From JAWKTV01 sp041398905 (GTDB lineage Bacteria > Planctomycetota > Planctomycetia > Planctomycetales > Planctomycetaceae): 64,000 bases of DNA. The stretch lies in contig JAWKTV010000012.1 of assembly GCA_041398905.1 (NCBI GenBank), forward strand, positions 124,001 through 188,000. The letters are read 5' to 3'. The first letter of the stretch is position 1. Each line of letters opens with the position of its first letter. Both the position numbers and the translations under genes were made by a program. Below are positions 28,925 to 37,590 of this stretch, in pieces. The notes below the pieces were generated by a model. The model was not told where the DNA came from, made no database searches, and saw only the letters and a list, made by a program, of their open reading frames with translations.

Positions 28925-31554
28925 TCAGCGGCGTTGCAGGCGGTTGGAGATCGCGTCCCAGAGCTGCGTGCCGGGACGGCTTGGGTGCGGTGAGGACTCG
29001 CCGGACCGCGGCAGACGGCCCGAGGTCGGCTGAACAGCGGGATCGCGGACCGGTGCAGGCTCCGGTGGCAAGTCGGCTTCCGGAACGCCCGTCGGTGAAC
29101 GCAGCACTTCGTCAGGACCCGGTTCCCGCGGAGGCAGCGGGAATTCGTCGCTCCGCAGCGGAGTCGGTTCGGCCCCTCGAAACTCTTCAGGCGCGGTCCC
29201 TTCGACGCCCGGCGAGTATTCGTCGTTTGACCAGGCGTCATCCTGCGCCTGTGCCGCGAGGGGCAGCCCGTACTCGTACTTCAGCAGCGTTCCCATCGAT
29301 TGCCGCACGCGCGCCAGCGAAGTGACGTAGTCGACCTGCGACCTGACGAACCGCGCCTCGGCGTCGGCCCGCCGTTCCTGGGCGTCAAACAGGTCGTCAA
29401 GCAGTTCGGTGGTCAACGTATCGCTCGCGGGGACCTCCCACCATCGCGCTTCGAGGTACTGCTCTTCCGCCTCGCTGGCCATCAGGGATTGATATCCGTT
29501 GAGCATCTCGCCGTAGGATGTCGACGCCTCCCGGACCGCCAGTTCGACCTCGGTCATGGCGGTCTCGACCGTGGTGCGGAACTGGTAGACCGCCTGACTG
29601 TACTCGAGTTGGCGACGGGTGTAGCGGGCATTGGCCGCGCGGTTGCCGAGCGGCTGCTCGTACAGAAAGCCAACCGTGTAGCCGGGGCGACCCGACGAGA
29701 ACTGGTCGTCCCACGCCGAGGGGACATTGGAATTCCCTCGAGACCGGCGACGTACGACCGGAGCACGAGATCGAGTCGAGGCAGGAGATCATTCTTGGCA
29801 ACCCCCGACTTCACGCTGGCCGCCTGCAATTGGCGGAGGGCATGTGAAATGTCCGGCCGATGCAGCAGTGCGGTCTGCAGCGAGCCCGTCATCGACAGCG
29901 GGATGCTGGAGGTGTTGGGTGCTTCCTCGGTAATCAGTTCGAGATAGCCAACGTCGGAAAGTCCGGGATCGTTGACGAGCAACCGCAGTCGGGACTCCGC
30001 GTTCCGGATGTCGGTCGCGGCTCGAAGTATCTGAGCGCGGCGGCCAGCAACGGCGGCTTTCGCACGTAGCAGTCGCTGCTGAGAAACGTCGCCTCCCTGT
30101 CGACCGCCGAGCGCCTGCTCGATGTCCACCGCGTTCATCAGGAGTCGATGCCGTTGCAGGAACAGCGTCCTGGCGCGGTACAACTCCCAGTACGCCTCGG
30201 TCACCTTGAGCAGGTGGTCCTGCAGTTGGATCGCGGCGGTCGTGTGACTGGTTGAGTTCGATTCCCGCCAGGCAGATTCGGCTGGAGTTGACGGCGCGGC
30301 CCGCGCCGTTGAGCAGGGGTTGCGTGTAGTTGAGTTCAGTCGCGCGGCCCCCTGCGGAGAGGGCGAAGAAGCGGGAATTCTGCTCCTCCCAGCCCAGTTG
30401 CTGCGACACACTGAACTCGCCTCCCAACTCATTCGTCCGCCGCACGCCCGCTTCGACGGTCGCCTGCTGGCGGACGAAGCGGTCGGAGTTGGTTCCAGTC
30501 GTCAGCAGGTTCCCGACCGGATCGTTGAGATCGTTCCAGTTGGTCTCAAGAAACGCCGTCCAGTCGAACGCCGCCTGCTGCTCGGCGAGCGCCCGTCTGA
30601 TGGACTCGCGGGTCGAGACGGATGGCGCGGATCTGGGGTGCGAATTCGAGCGCAGATCGTCAGGAGATCGACATTGACTGGAAGCTGCTCGCCGGATTCG
30701 CGGAGCGGGGCCGCCAGCAGTTCGGTCCACCACGGGCGATATCCCGCCGGGAGTGCGACCAGCTGCTCATCGAGCATGGGTGCCTGCTCCTGCATCGGGG
30801 CGGTCGCCGCCCGATCGTAGTAGGGCGCGAGCCAACTGTTCGATCGGCCCCGCCCTTGCGCGCGCATCCCGAGTCTTGCGAACCAAACAGCGGGCTATCG
30901 TGAGCTGCACCGGCCCCCGCTGGCAGAGGCGGCGAAGCGCTCGCGGCCGCGAAAGGATCGTGATGGTGCGGAGCGATCGACGGCTGCGGCTCGATCTCGT
31001 ACGGCTCCAGCGGCAACTCCCACTCGAAAGGCTGCGGGGGTATCGCGGCTCTGCGGCAGAGGTGCCGGCGCAGCGGGGTTTGGCCCCGTGGACGGATCGA
31101 GCGGCAGCATTCCCGGAGGGGAGTTGGGATCGACAGGAGTCGGGGCGACGGGTGCCGGAACGGTCTGCGGTATTGTGGGCAGCGGTGGAAGCGCACCGCC
31201 GTCATCGAACGCGACGCTGCCGCCGCCGACTTCTTCGTTGCTGGCGCGCTGTATCGAACCGGGGACGCGAGGAACGGCGGCTGGGCTGCTGGGGCCGTGA
31301 TTGCTGGAAGGAACCGCAAACACCTCGGAGCGCAGTGCATCCAGGCGGCTGGAAGTTGATGCGCCCGGACCGGGGACCGGTTCGACGTCGCTATCACCGA
31401 ATTCTGGCGAGAGGAGCTGGACATGCGAGTTCGGGCGGCCGGCTTCCGCGGTGGGCGGCGCAGCGTGTGTCGACGGTGCTTGCCCAGCGACCAGAAAGAT
31501 CGGCGACAGCGCCGTCGCCGCGAGCGCGGTCTTGCTCCACCTCGAAAAGCACAT
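28925..31554 (-). CDS. TolC-family outer-membrane efflux protein (several frameshifts)
   Basis: Read across frames, the gene encodes about 870 residues: a signal peptide (MCFSRWSKTALAATALSPIF), a Pro/Ala-rich segment of about 200 residues, and a TolC-like helical domain. The domain shows ESIRRALAEQQAAFDWT, LNYTQPLLNGAGRAVNSSRI, LQDHLLKVTEAYWELYRAR and LLHRPDISHALRQLQAAS, all classical outer-membrane efflux blocks. The C-terminus (SLARVRQSMGTLLKYEYGLP, then Pro-rich) is in yet another frame. Frame changes lie near 29740, 30250, 30690 and 30880. A GAGG sequence precedes the ATG at 31554. Such proteins form trimeric outer-membrane ducts for tripartite pumps, but no pump genes are adjacent. The long proline-rich N-terminal linker is a planctomycete-type feature. 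Confidence 0.78.
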
Positions 31555-31587
31555 GTTCCGTCCCTCAATGCGCGGGCGCATACGCCA

Positions 31588-31749
31588 TCACTCGTTGATG
31601 GCCGACCGCCACGCTTCTGAAGATCGGACGCCGCTGGAATACGGATCATCGAACGCCGGTACATGCGTCCGGGTCGGGGAAGGAAACAAAAAAAATGCCG
31701 CAAATGCCACACAGCCGGTGCGACAGGAGTGAGAGTTCATCCGGAGCAT
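31588..31749 (-). CDS. possible short secreted or leader peptide, 53 aa
   Basis: This ORF ends 33 bases upstream of the TolC-type gene on the same strand. It reads MLRMNSHSCRTGCVAFAAFF, with a hydrophobic stretch, then a hydrophilic end FDDPYSSGVRSSEAWRSAIN. A run of eight T in the hydrophobic part encodes Phe residues. It could be a leader peptide, a mis-framed upstream part of the efflux gene, or chance. No family is recognised. The rest of the 379-base divergent interval towards serC holds promoters that I could not assign. Confidence 0.28.
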   Translation of the reverse strand: MLRMNSHSCRTGCVAFAAFFLFPSPTRTHVPAFDDPYSSGVRSSEAWRSAINE

Positions 31750-31933
31750 GACGATTATCCCGAAAATACGGTCGATGGCTGGTCTGGCCCGGCAGGCCGC
31801 GGAGTGCGAACGAAGCGGGGCCGAGAATCCCTGACCGTGGGCATCGCAACTGGTGAATCGATCAACTCTGGACTCGCTCGCCCTCCCCTGCCAGAATCCG
31901 CGTCGTTGATATTCCTTTGACCCCGCACAGCTC

Positions 31934-33007
31934 ATGTCGAACCGCATCTACAATTTCTCCGCCGGTCCCGCCGTCCTGCCAGAACCGGTCCTCCAGGAAG
32001 CCCAGCAGGCTTTGTGGGATCTGAATGGCACCGGCATTGGAGTGGCCGAGCATTCGCACCGAGGCAAGGCGTTCGATGCCGTCCTGAAGGAGACTGTCGC
32101 GGACTGCCGTCAACTGGCGAACATTCCGGACAACTACCATGTGCTGTTTCTGCAGGGTGGGGCTTCACTGCAGTTCTCGATGGTCCCGATGAACCTGCTG
32201 CGAAAGGACCAGACGGCCGACTACCTCATCACCGGAGCCTGGTCGGAGAAGGCGATCAAGGAGGCCAAGCGGTACGGCGGGACGCACGAGGCCTGCTCGA
32301 GCGCCGACGCGAATTTCAACTACATCCCGGATGCCGCCGCGTATTCAGACAACCCGGCGTATGTTCACTTCACATCGAACAACACGATTTTCGGCACACA
32401 GTTCCGCAGCGAGCCGGAGGTTCCCGAGGGTGCGACGCTGATCTGCGATGCCAGCAGCGACATCTTCAGCCGGCCGATTGATGTGACGAAGTACGGCATG
32501 ATCTACGCGGGAGCGCAGAAGAACCTCGGGCCGTCCGGGGTGACACTGGTGATCGTGCGTGACGACCTGGTGCAGGCCGGCCCGAAGGACCTGCCGCCGA
32601 TGCTGCAATACCGCACCTATGCCGAGAACGAATCGTGCTACAACACCCCGCCGACGTCGGCATCTACCTGATGGCTGGCCTTCAAGTGGCTGCTGAACAA
32701 CGGCGGACTGTCCGGCATCCAGGCTCGCAACGAGGCGAAGGCGGGCGAGTTGTACCGCTATCTCGATGAAAGTGAGCTGTTCCAGGCGACGGCCCGCGAG
32801 GACAGCCGTTCGCTGATGAACGTCTGCTTCGTGACAGGAGACGAAGCCCGGGACAAGGAGTTCATCTCCGCCGCAACCAAAGCGGGGTTCGATGGTCTCA
32901 AGGTCACCGCAGCGTGGGCGGCATGCGGGCCAGCATCTACAACGCCTTCCCGCCGGAAGGAGTGACCGCGCTGGTCGACTTCATGCGGACATTCGATAGC
33001 CGCGTGA
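31934..33007 (+). CDS. serC: phosphoserine aminotransferase SerC (three frameshifts)
   Basis: The start MSNRIYNFSAGPAVLPEPVL is characteristic. Further blocks are EHSHRGKAFD, FLQGGASLQFSMVPMNLL, HFTSNNTIFGTQF, the PLP lysine in YAGAQKNLGPSGVTLVI and, after the breaks, a segment that should read GHRSVGGMRASIYNAFP. Bases are missing near 32656, 32673 and 32902. SerC transaminates 3-phosphohydroxypyruvate to phosphoserine in serine synthesis (and a related step for pyridoxal phosphate). The true C-terminus is uncertain: homologues end close to LVDFMRTF, and a TGA in the adjacent frame at 33005-33007 is the probable stop, while the current frame stays open to 33156 and runs into the convergent gene. 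Confidence 0.88.
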
Positions 33008-33097
33008 GCGTGCAGGAGTTCGTCCGCGTCACGCCGACGTCGGTGCGACGCGGACGCCGCCGTTGCAAGACGGCCGGTCGGCTGCGGGGCCGTATGC

Positions 33098-34400
33098 TCA
33101 GCTGTCTTGGGGCCGAGTGGCGTCGCTCAGCGGCCGCACCGTGGCCCCAGTGGTAGACGGCCAGCCCATTCAGTTCGCGGATGAACAGTTCATCGCCGGC
33201 GATCGCGAGGTGCGCCCAGCACTCCTGTTCGCTGATCTTTCGTTCGGAGAGCAGTTCGAACTTTTCGGGAGTCGCACGGATCAGGCGGAGATCCCGGTCT
33301 CATCGAGCGCGAGGATGCGGTCTCCGCGGGCGATCAGGCTCCAGTATCGACCATAGGGCGTGGTGGTCCAGCGTGACTCGCCGGTCGCCAGGTCGATGCA
33401 CGCGAATCGCTGATTCCGCAGGTGCAGATAGACATGTCCGTCGATCACGACCGGGGAAGACATGTAGCCCTGCACCTTATTGTCCCAGCCAAGCTGCGTC
33501 TGAAACCGCTCATCCGCGCCGCGGTTCACCTTGTAGAGAAATGACTTCCCGCCATAGCTGCTGGTGAAGACGCTGTCTTCGTAGGCGGCGGGGGTGAGGA
33601 TGTTCATGCCACGAAAGGCGGGAATCTCCTGCGTCCAGAGCACCCCGCCGTCTTCGGGACGGACGCCATTGAGGAGGTCCTGGATTGCACCAGCAACTGT
33701 TCGGTCCCGGCGATCGTGGCGAGCCAGGCGACGAAGGCACTGCCGTTCATGCCGCCCCCATCGTCCAGCGATCGCCAGATGATGGAGCCGCTTCGCTTGT
33801 CGAGCTTGACCAGCCCCGCCCCGGCCTGGATGTACAGGAAGTCGCCATCGATCAAGGGGGAACAGACACACCCGAAGGCGGGTATCGCGGTCTTCATCTC
33901 GGCGACGAAATCGACTTTCCACAGCACCGAGCCGTTGGCGGCATCCAGGCAGTGCAGCGTGTCGAGCATGCCGGCGACATACAGTCGGCCGTCGTCCCAG
34001 ATGGGAGTCGCACGAATCCAGTCGCCATTCGCCTTCGCGAAGAACGGAACGCTCATCGCTCCGGGCCACTTGACGGTCCAGATCGGTTCGCCGGTCGCGC
34101 GATCGAGCGGCGGTGACGACCTCGATCTTGCTCGTCGACGGTCTCGGTCACAAAGACGCGATCACCCACAACGAGCGGCCCGGAATAGCTTGGTCCCAGT
34201 TCGCGTCGCCACTGGAGCGTCAGTCGTTCACCTTCGAGCGACGTGGGCCATTCCGGACCGACAGACGTTCCGTCCCGCCGCGGACCACGCCACTGCGGCC
34301 AGCTTGCGTCAGCGGCCGCATCCTCGCCGCAAGCCAACTGGGGAGCGATCATCGCCAATGACAGGCCGAGCAGCACAGCGCGAACAGACGACATCGACAT
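33098..34400 (-). CDS. PQQ-type beta-propeller (WD-like) secreted protein (frameshifted)
   Basis: A signal peptide with a possible lipobox (LAMIAPQLACGED) precedes the planctomycete-typical SWPQWRGPRRDG motif. Repeated propeller units follow: LYVAGMLDTLHCLDAANGSV, FLYIQAGAGLVKLDKRSGSI and VYLHLRNQRFACIDLATGES, each with the Asp-x-x-x-Gly turn of PQQ-like repeats. The frame changes near 34110, 33690 and 33284; the last repeat (DLRLIRATPEKFELL to GLAVYHWG) is in the final frame. The exact stop is unclear, between about 33098 and 33129. Many such proteins in planctomycetes are binding or scaffold proteins without proven PQQ. It is convergent with serC, with the ends possibly touching. Confidence 0.78.
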
Positions 34401-34632
34401 TACCCCGAGTGACAGTGCGTGCAAGAATTTCAGCCAACGATGGCCCCTCAACGATTATTCCAGGCCCAGCCGAATTGGCCACCAGCCGTTCCCAAACGGT
34501 TCCCGGAAACCGACAACTCGTCAGTTCCAACGCGATGATGCACCCGCTCATGGATTCGCTGGGACGTCTGTCGCCGCCAACTCCTGGCAGTCGGTGGCCG
34601 AGTGAATTCGCCGCGGATGGCGGCGACACCAG

Positions 34633-36339
34633 CTATCGTGCGCCGCGCAAGCGCGGGTCGGCGGCGTCGCGGAAGGCTTCGCCGACGAGGTTGTACCAGG
34701 TGATCGTCAGGAAGATCGCCATGCCGGGAATGACGATCATCCACGGGGCAACGTTCATCACCTGCCGGCCGTCGGCGAGGATCCCCCCCCAGGACGGAGT
34801 TGGCACGGTGATGCCGATGCCGAGGAACGACAGCGCACTCTCGGTCAAGATGGCGCTTGCGACGCCGAACGTCGCGGATACAAGCACGGGGGCCATGGCG
34901 TTGGGCAACACATGGCGGAAGATCAACCGCGGGGGGGAGTAACCCAAAGCGCGGCCAGCCTGCACGAACTCCTGCTCCGAGAGCCGGAGGAACTCCGCCC
35001 GCACCAGGCGGGCGACACCGGTCCAGCTCGTCAGGCCAATGACGACCATGATGTTGAACATCCCCGGACCGACGAACGCGACGATGGTCAGAATCAGGAA
35101 GAAGCTGGGGAAGCAGATGACGATCTCGATGACGCGGGAGATCAGCATGTCCGTCCAGCCACGGAAGTAGCCGGCGACGGCGCCGATGATGATGCCAATC
35201 ACGACGTAGATGCTCACCGCGACAATGCCGACCGCGAGGCTGACCCGGCCGCCCCAGATCATGCGGGTCAACAAATCGCGGCCGATATCGTCGGTGCCGA
35301 GCCAGTGCTTCGCCCGCCGCGGCAGACCGTTCTCCGGCTTGGCGACAATCGCGGGCGGGCTGGTCGTCGCGTCAGCGGCCTCGGCGGCACTCCCCTGCCC
35401 CGGCCCGGTGGCATCGGCCACATTGTCCCTGGTGAACCCGACGGGGGCGGCGAAGGTGTTCAGCAAGTTTGGCTCGTCGAGCGCGAATGGAACGAGCGGC
35501 CAGTAAACCGATTCATAGATGACCGGGACGTTGCCAGTCTCGGCGTTGACGGCCGAGGCCAGCGACCCTTCCTTGTAGCGGGTCCGGTCCAAATGTCCGG
35601 GAACCACCAGCCACCAGGCGAACGCCGCGAACAGCGGCAGGCCGATGAGCATCGACAACCAGACGCGGTTGACGAGCGGGTGACCACGTCCGAACCGCCG
35701 CTGCAGCCACCCGCGCCACAGCCCCGCCGACATCACCAGCAGCAGAAACAGCATCATGGCGATGGTGTGCGGTTCGAGTCCGGCGATGGCGGGGAACCGC
35801 CAGCCACTCCGCAGGACGACCTTGTCGGGCGTCAGCTCTTCGCCGGCCCGGCTGCGGAGACGCAGGAGAGCCTCACTCCGCTCGACCGATGCGGGACCGT
35901 CCAGCAGCGTCAGTGCTTCGGACTCGATTTGCGCGAGCCGATCGGATGAGTCCGCCGCCGCCACGCTCCGCATGAACGCGAAGCGGTTGACGATCACCGC
36001 CCGGCGGTCGGCCGAGCTGGCGACCGTCTGCTCGGCATTTGCGGAGTCAGCGACCGGCTCGGCCTCCTGCTGCAGCATGACTCGAATGGCGCGGAGCGCC
36101 TCGGAGTACTCGAAACGATTCGTCCCGCGGTAGGCGAGCGGGCGGTCGTTGGCGATGAGCGGTGCGAACACCGCCAGGAGCGCGACCAGCAGGATGCACC
36201 ACAACGACACGACCGCCAGTTTCCGCTTGCGGAACTCGCGAACGATGATCGACCACTGACTTTCGCCGACGACGAGGTCTTCGGCCGGGTCGAGCGGCGG
36301 GGCGTTGGGGAGACTGGCGGGGCTCGCGGAATCAGACAC
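34633..36339 (-). CDS. peptide-type ABC transporter permease, OppC/DppC family, with large insertion
   Basis: The 568-residue protein has a typical N-terminal TM segment (about residues 38-62) and a normal OppC core from about residue 345: HWLGTDDIGRDLL, several TM helices and the EAA loop EFVQAGRALGYSPPRLIFRH that docks onto the ATPase. Between them is an insertion of about 280 residues where homologues have a short periplasmic loop; it includes two additional hydrophobic segments (near residues 193-211 and 226-247) and a Pro-rich linker. It is the last gene of a three-gene operon with the OppB-type permease and the binding protein; the ATPase subunits are not in the window. An even number of extra TMs keeps the core topology. 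Confidence 0.87.
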   Translation of the reverse strand: MSDSASPASLPNAPPLDPAEDLVVGESQWSIIVREFRKRKLAVVSLWCILLVALLAVFAPLIANDRPLAYRGTNRFEYSEALRAIRVMLQQEAEPVADSANAEQTVASSADRRAVIVNRFAFMRSVAAADSSDRLAQIESEALTLLDGPASVERSEALLRLRSRAGEELTPDKVVLRSGWRFPAIAGLEPHTIAMMLFLLLVMSAGLWRGWLQRRFGRGHPLVNRVWLSMLIGLPLFAAFAWWLVVPGHLDRTRYKEGSLASAVNAETGNVPVIYESVYWPLVPFALDEPNLLNTFAAPVGFTRDNVADATGPGQGSAAEAADATTSPPAIVAKPENGLPRRAKHWLGTDDIGRDLLTRMIWGGRVSLAVGIVAVSIYVVIGIIIGAVAGYFRGWTDMLISRVIEIVICFPSFFLILTIVAFVGPGMFNIMVVIGLTSWTGVARLVRAEFLRLSEQEFVQAGRALGYSPPRLIFRHVLPNAMAPVLVSATFGVASAILTESALSFLGIGITVPTPSWGGILADGRQVMNVAPWMIVIPGMAIFLTITWYNLVGEAFRDAADPRLRGAR

Positions 36340-36483
36340 CGGGGCTACGCTCCTGCGTGACGTGTTGAGGTCTCAGTTATCAGTTCTCGGTCGGCGGCCG
36401 ACCGAGCCGCCGTCAATCGCCTGCGGAAAGGTGCTCCGGGCGACCGGTCACTTGACGGTGAATCGCCGGACCGGGCTGGCGAG

Positions 36484-37491
36484 CTACCCGTCATACGCGA
36501 CCTGCGGGTTGACCAGTCCATACAGGATGTCCGACACCAGAATTCCCAGCAGCGTCATCACGGCCGAGAGCATCAGCGTGGCCATCACCACGTCGTACTC
36601 CCGCTTGAGTACGTTGTTGAAGGCGTACCAGCCCATGCCTTCGATGTTGAAGATCGTTTCGATGATGACGCTTCCCCCGACAAGGAACGGCAGCAGCGAC
36701 GCAAACAGGGTGATGATCGGGAACAGGCCATTGCGGAGGGCGTGGACCAAGATCGTCCGCCATTCACTACAGCCCTTGGCCCGCGCGGTGCGGACGTAGT
36801 CCTGCCGAATCACCTCCAACAACCCGGCCCGCATCTGTCGACTGATGTAGGCGAGGCCGGAGTACGTCAGGCAGGTGACCGGCAGGATCAGGTGCTGGAT
36901 GTAGTCGACGGTCCAGTCCCAGGTCGCCATCTCGTCGGCCCCGTCGCCGTGCAGGCCCATCACGGGCAGCTTGGCCCAGCTCTCTTCGCCCGTCAGCCAC
37001 ATCCGCAACAGTTCAGCGGCGAAGAACGACGGGAGGCTGTAGAGAATGAAGAGGGAGACGGTCTGAATGCGATCGGGTGTCGAGTGCGGAAACGCCGCAC
37101 TGAAGATGCCGGAAGGTATCGCGATCAAGTAGATCAGAAAGAAGACGATCAGGTTGAGCTGGGCCGAGACCCAGAGATGCCGCCAGAGGTCGGGCAGGAT
37201 CGGCTTGTCCTGCTGTTGCAGGTACTGCAAATCTCCGGTGACGAGCCGTTTGAGGAAGGCTCCGAACTGGACCGGGAGTGGCTTGTCGAGCAGCCAGCGT
37301 TCGCGAAAGAGCTTTTCCGCCTGCTGGGTACCGCGCTCGGCATTCATGCCGGCTGAGGCCTGCGAGAGCGCTCCGAAGCGAATCGCCGCCGGGTCGCCGG
37401 GAGCGAGGCGGATCATCAGGAACGACACGACCAGGATGCCGAACAGCGTCGGGATCATGATGAGAAGTCGCTTGGCGATGTACTGCAGCAC
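36484..37491 (-). CDS. peptide-type ABC transporter permease, OppB/DppB family
   Basis: The 335-residue protein begins MLQYIAKRLLIMIPTLFGIL, the standard OppB N-terminus, and has about six TM helices. The EAA loop reads RQDYVRTARAKGCSEWRTIL, followed by HALRNGLFPIITLFASLLPF and the typical GSVIIETIFNIEGMGWYAFN. It also carries a somewhat longer periplasmic loop (residues about 50-110, with LFRERWLLDKPLPVQFGAFL) than compact family members. Downstream are the OppC-type permease (144-base gap) and upstream the binding protein (99-base gap), all on the minus strand. It moves peptides or similar solutes through the inner membrane. Confidence 0.93.
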   Translation of the reverse strand: MLQYIAKRLLIMIPTLFGILVVSFLMIRLAPGDPAAIRFGALSQASAGMNAERGTQQAEKLFRERWLLDKPLPVQFGAFLKRLVTGDLQYLQQQDKPILPDLWRHLWVSAQLNLIVFFLIYLIAIPSGIFSAAFPHSTPDRIQTVSLFILYSLPSFFAAELLRMWLTGEESWAKLPVMGLHGDGADEMATWDWTVDYIQHLILPVTCLTYSGLAYISRQMRAGLLEVIRQDYVRTARAKGCSEWRTILVHALRNGLFPIITLFASLLPFLVGGSVIIETIFNIEGMGWYAFNNVLKREYDVVMATLMLSAVMTLLGILVSDILYGLVNPQVAYDG

Positions 37492-37590
37492 AGGTTCGAT
37501 CCTTCGCGGGCGTGTCGCTGGCTAGTCTTTGCCGGTTCGGTTTGTCATTGGGGGACGGACCAAAGTCCATTCAGCGCGATACGACTCGCC

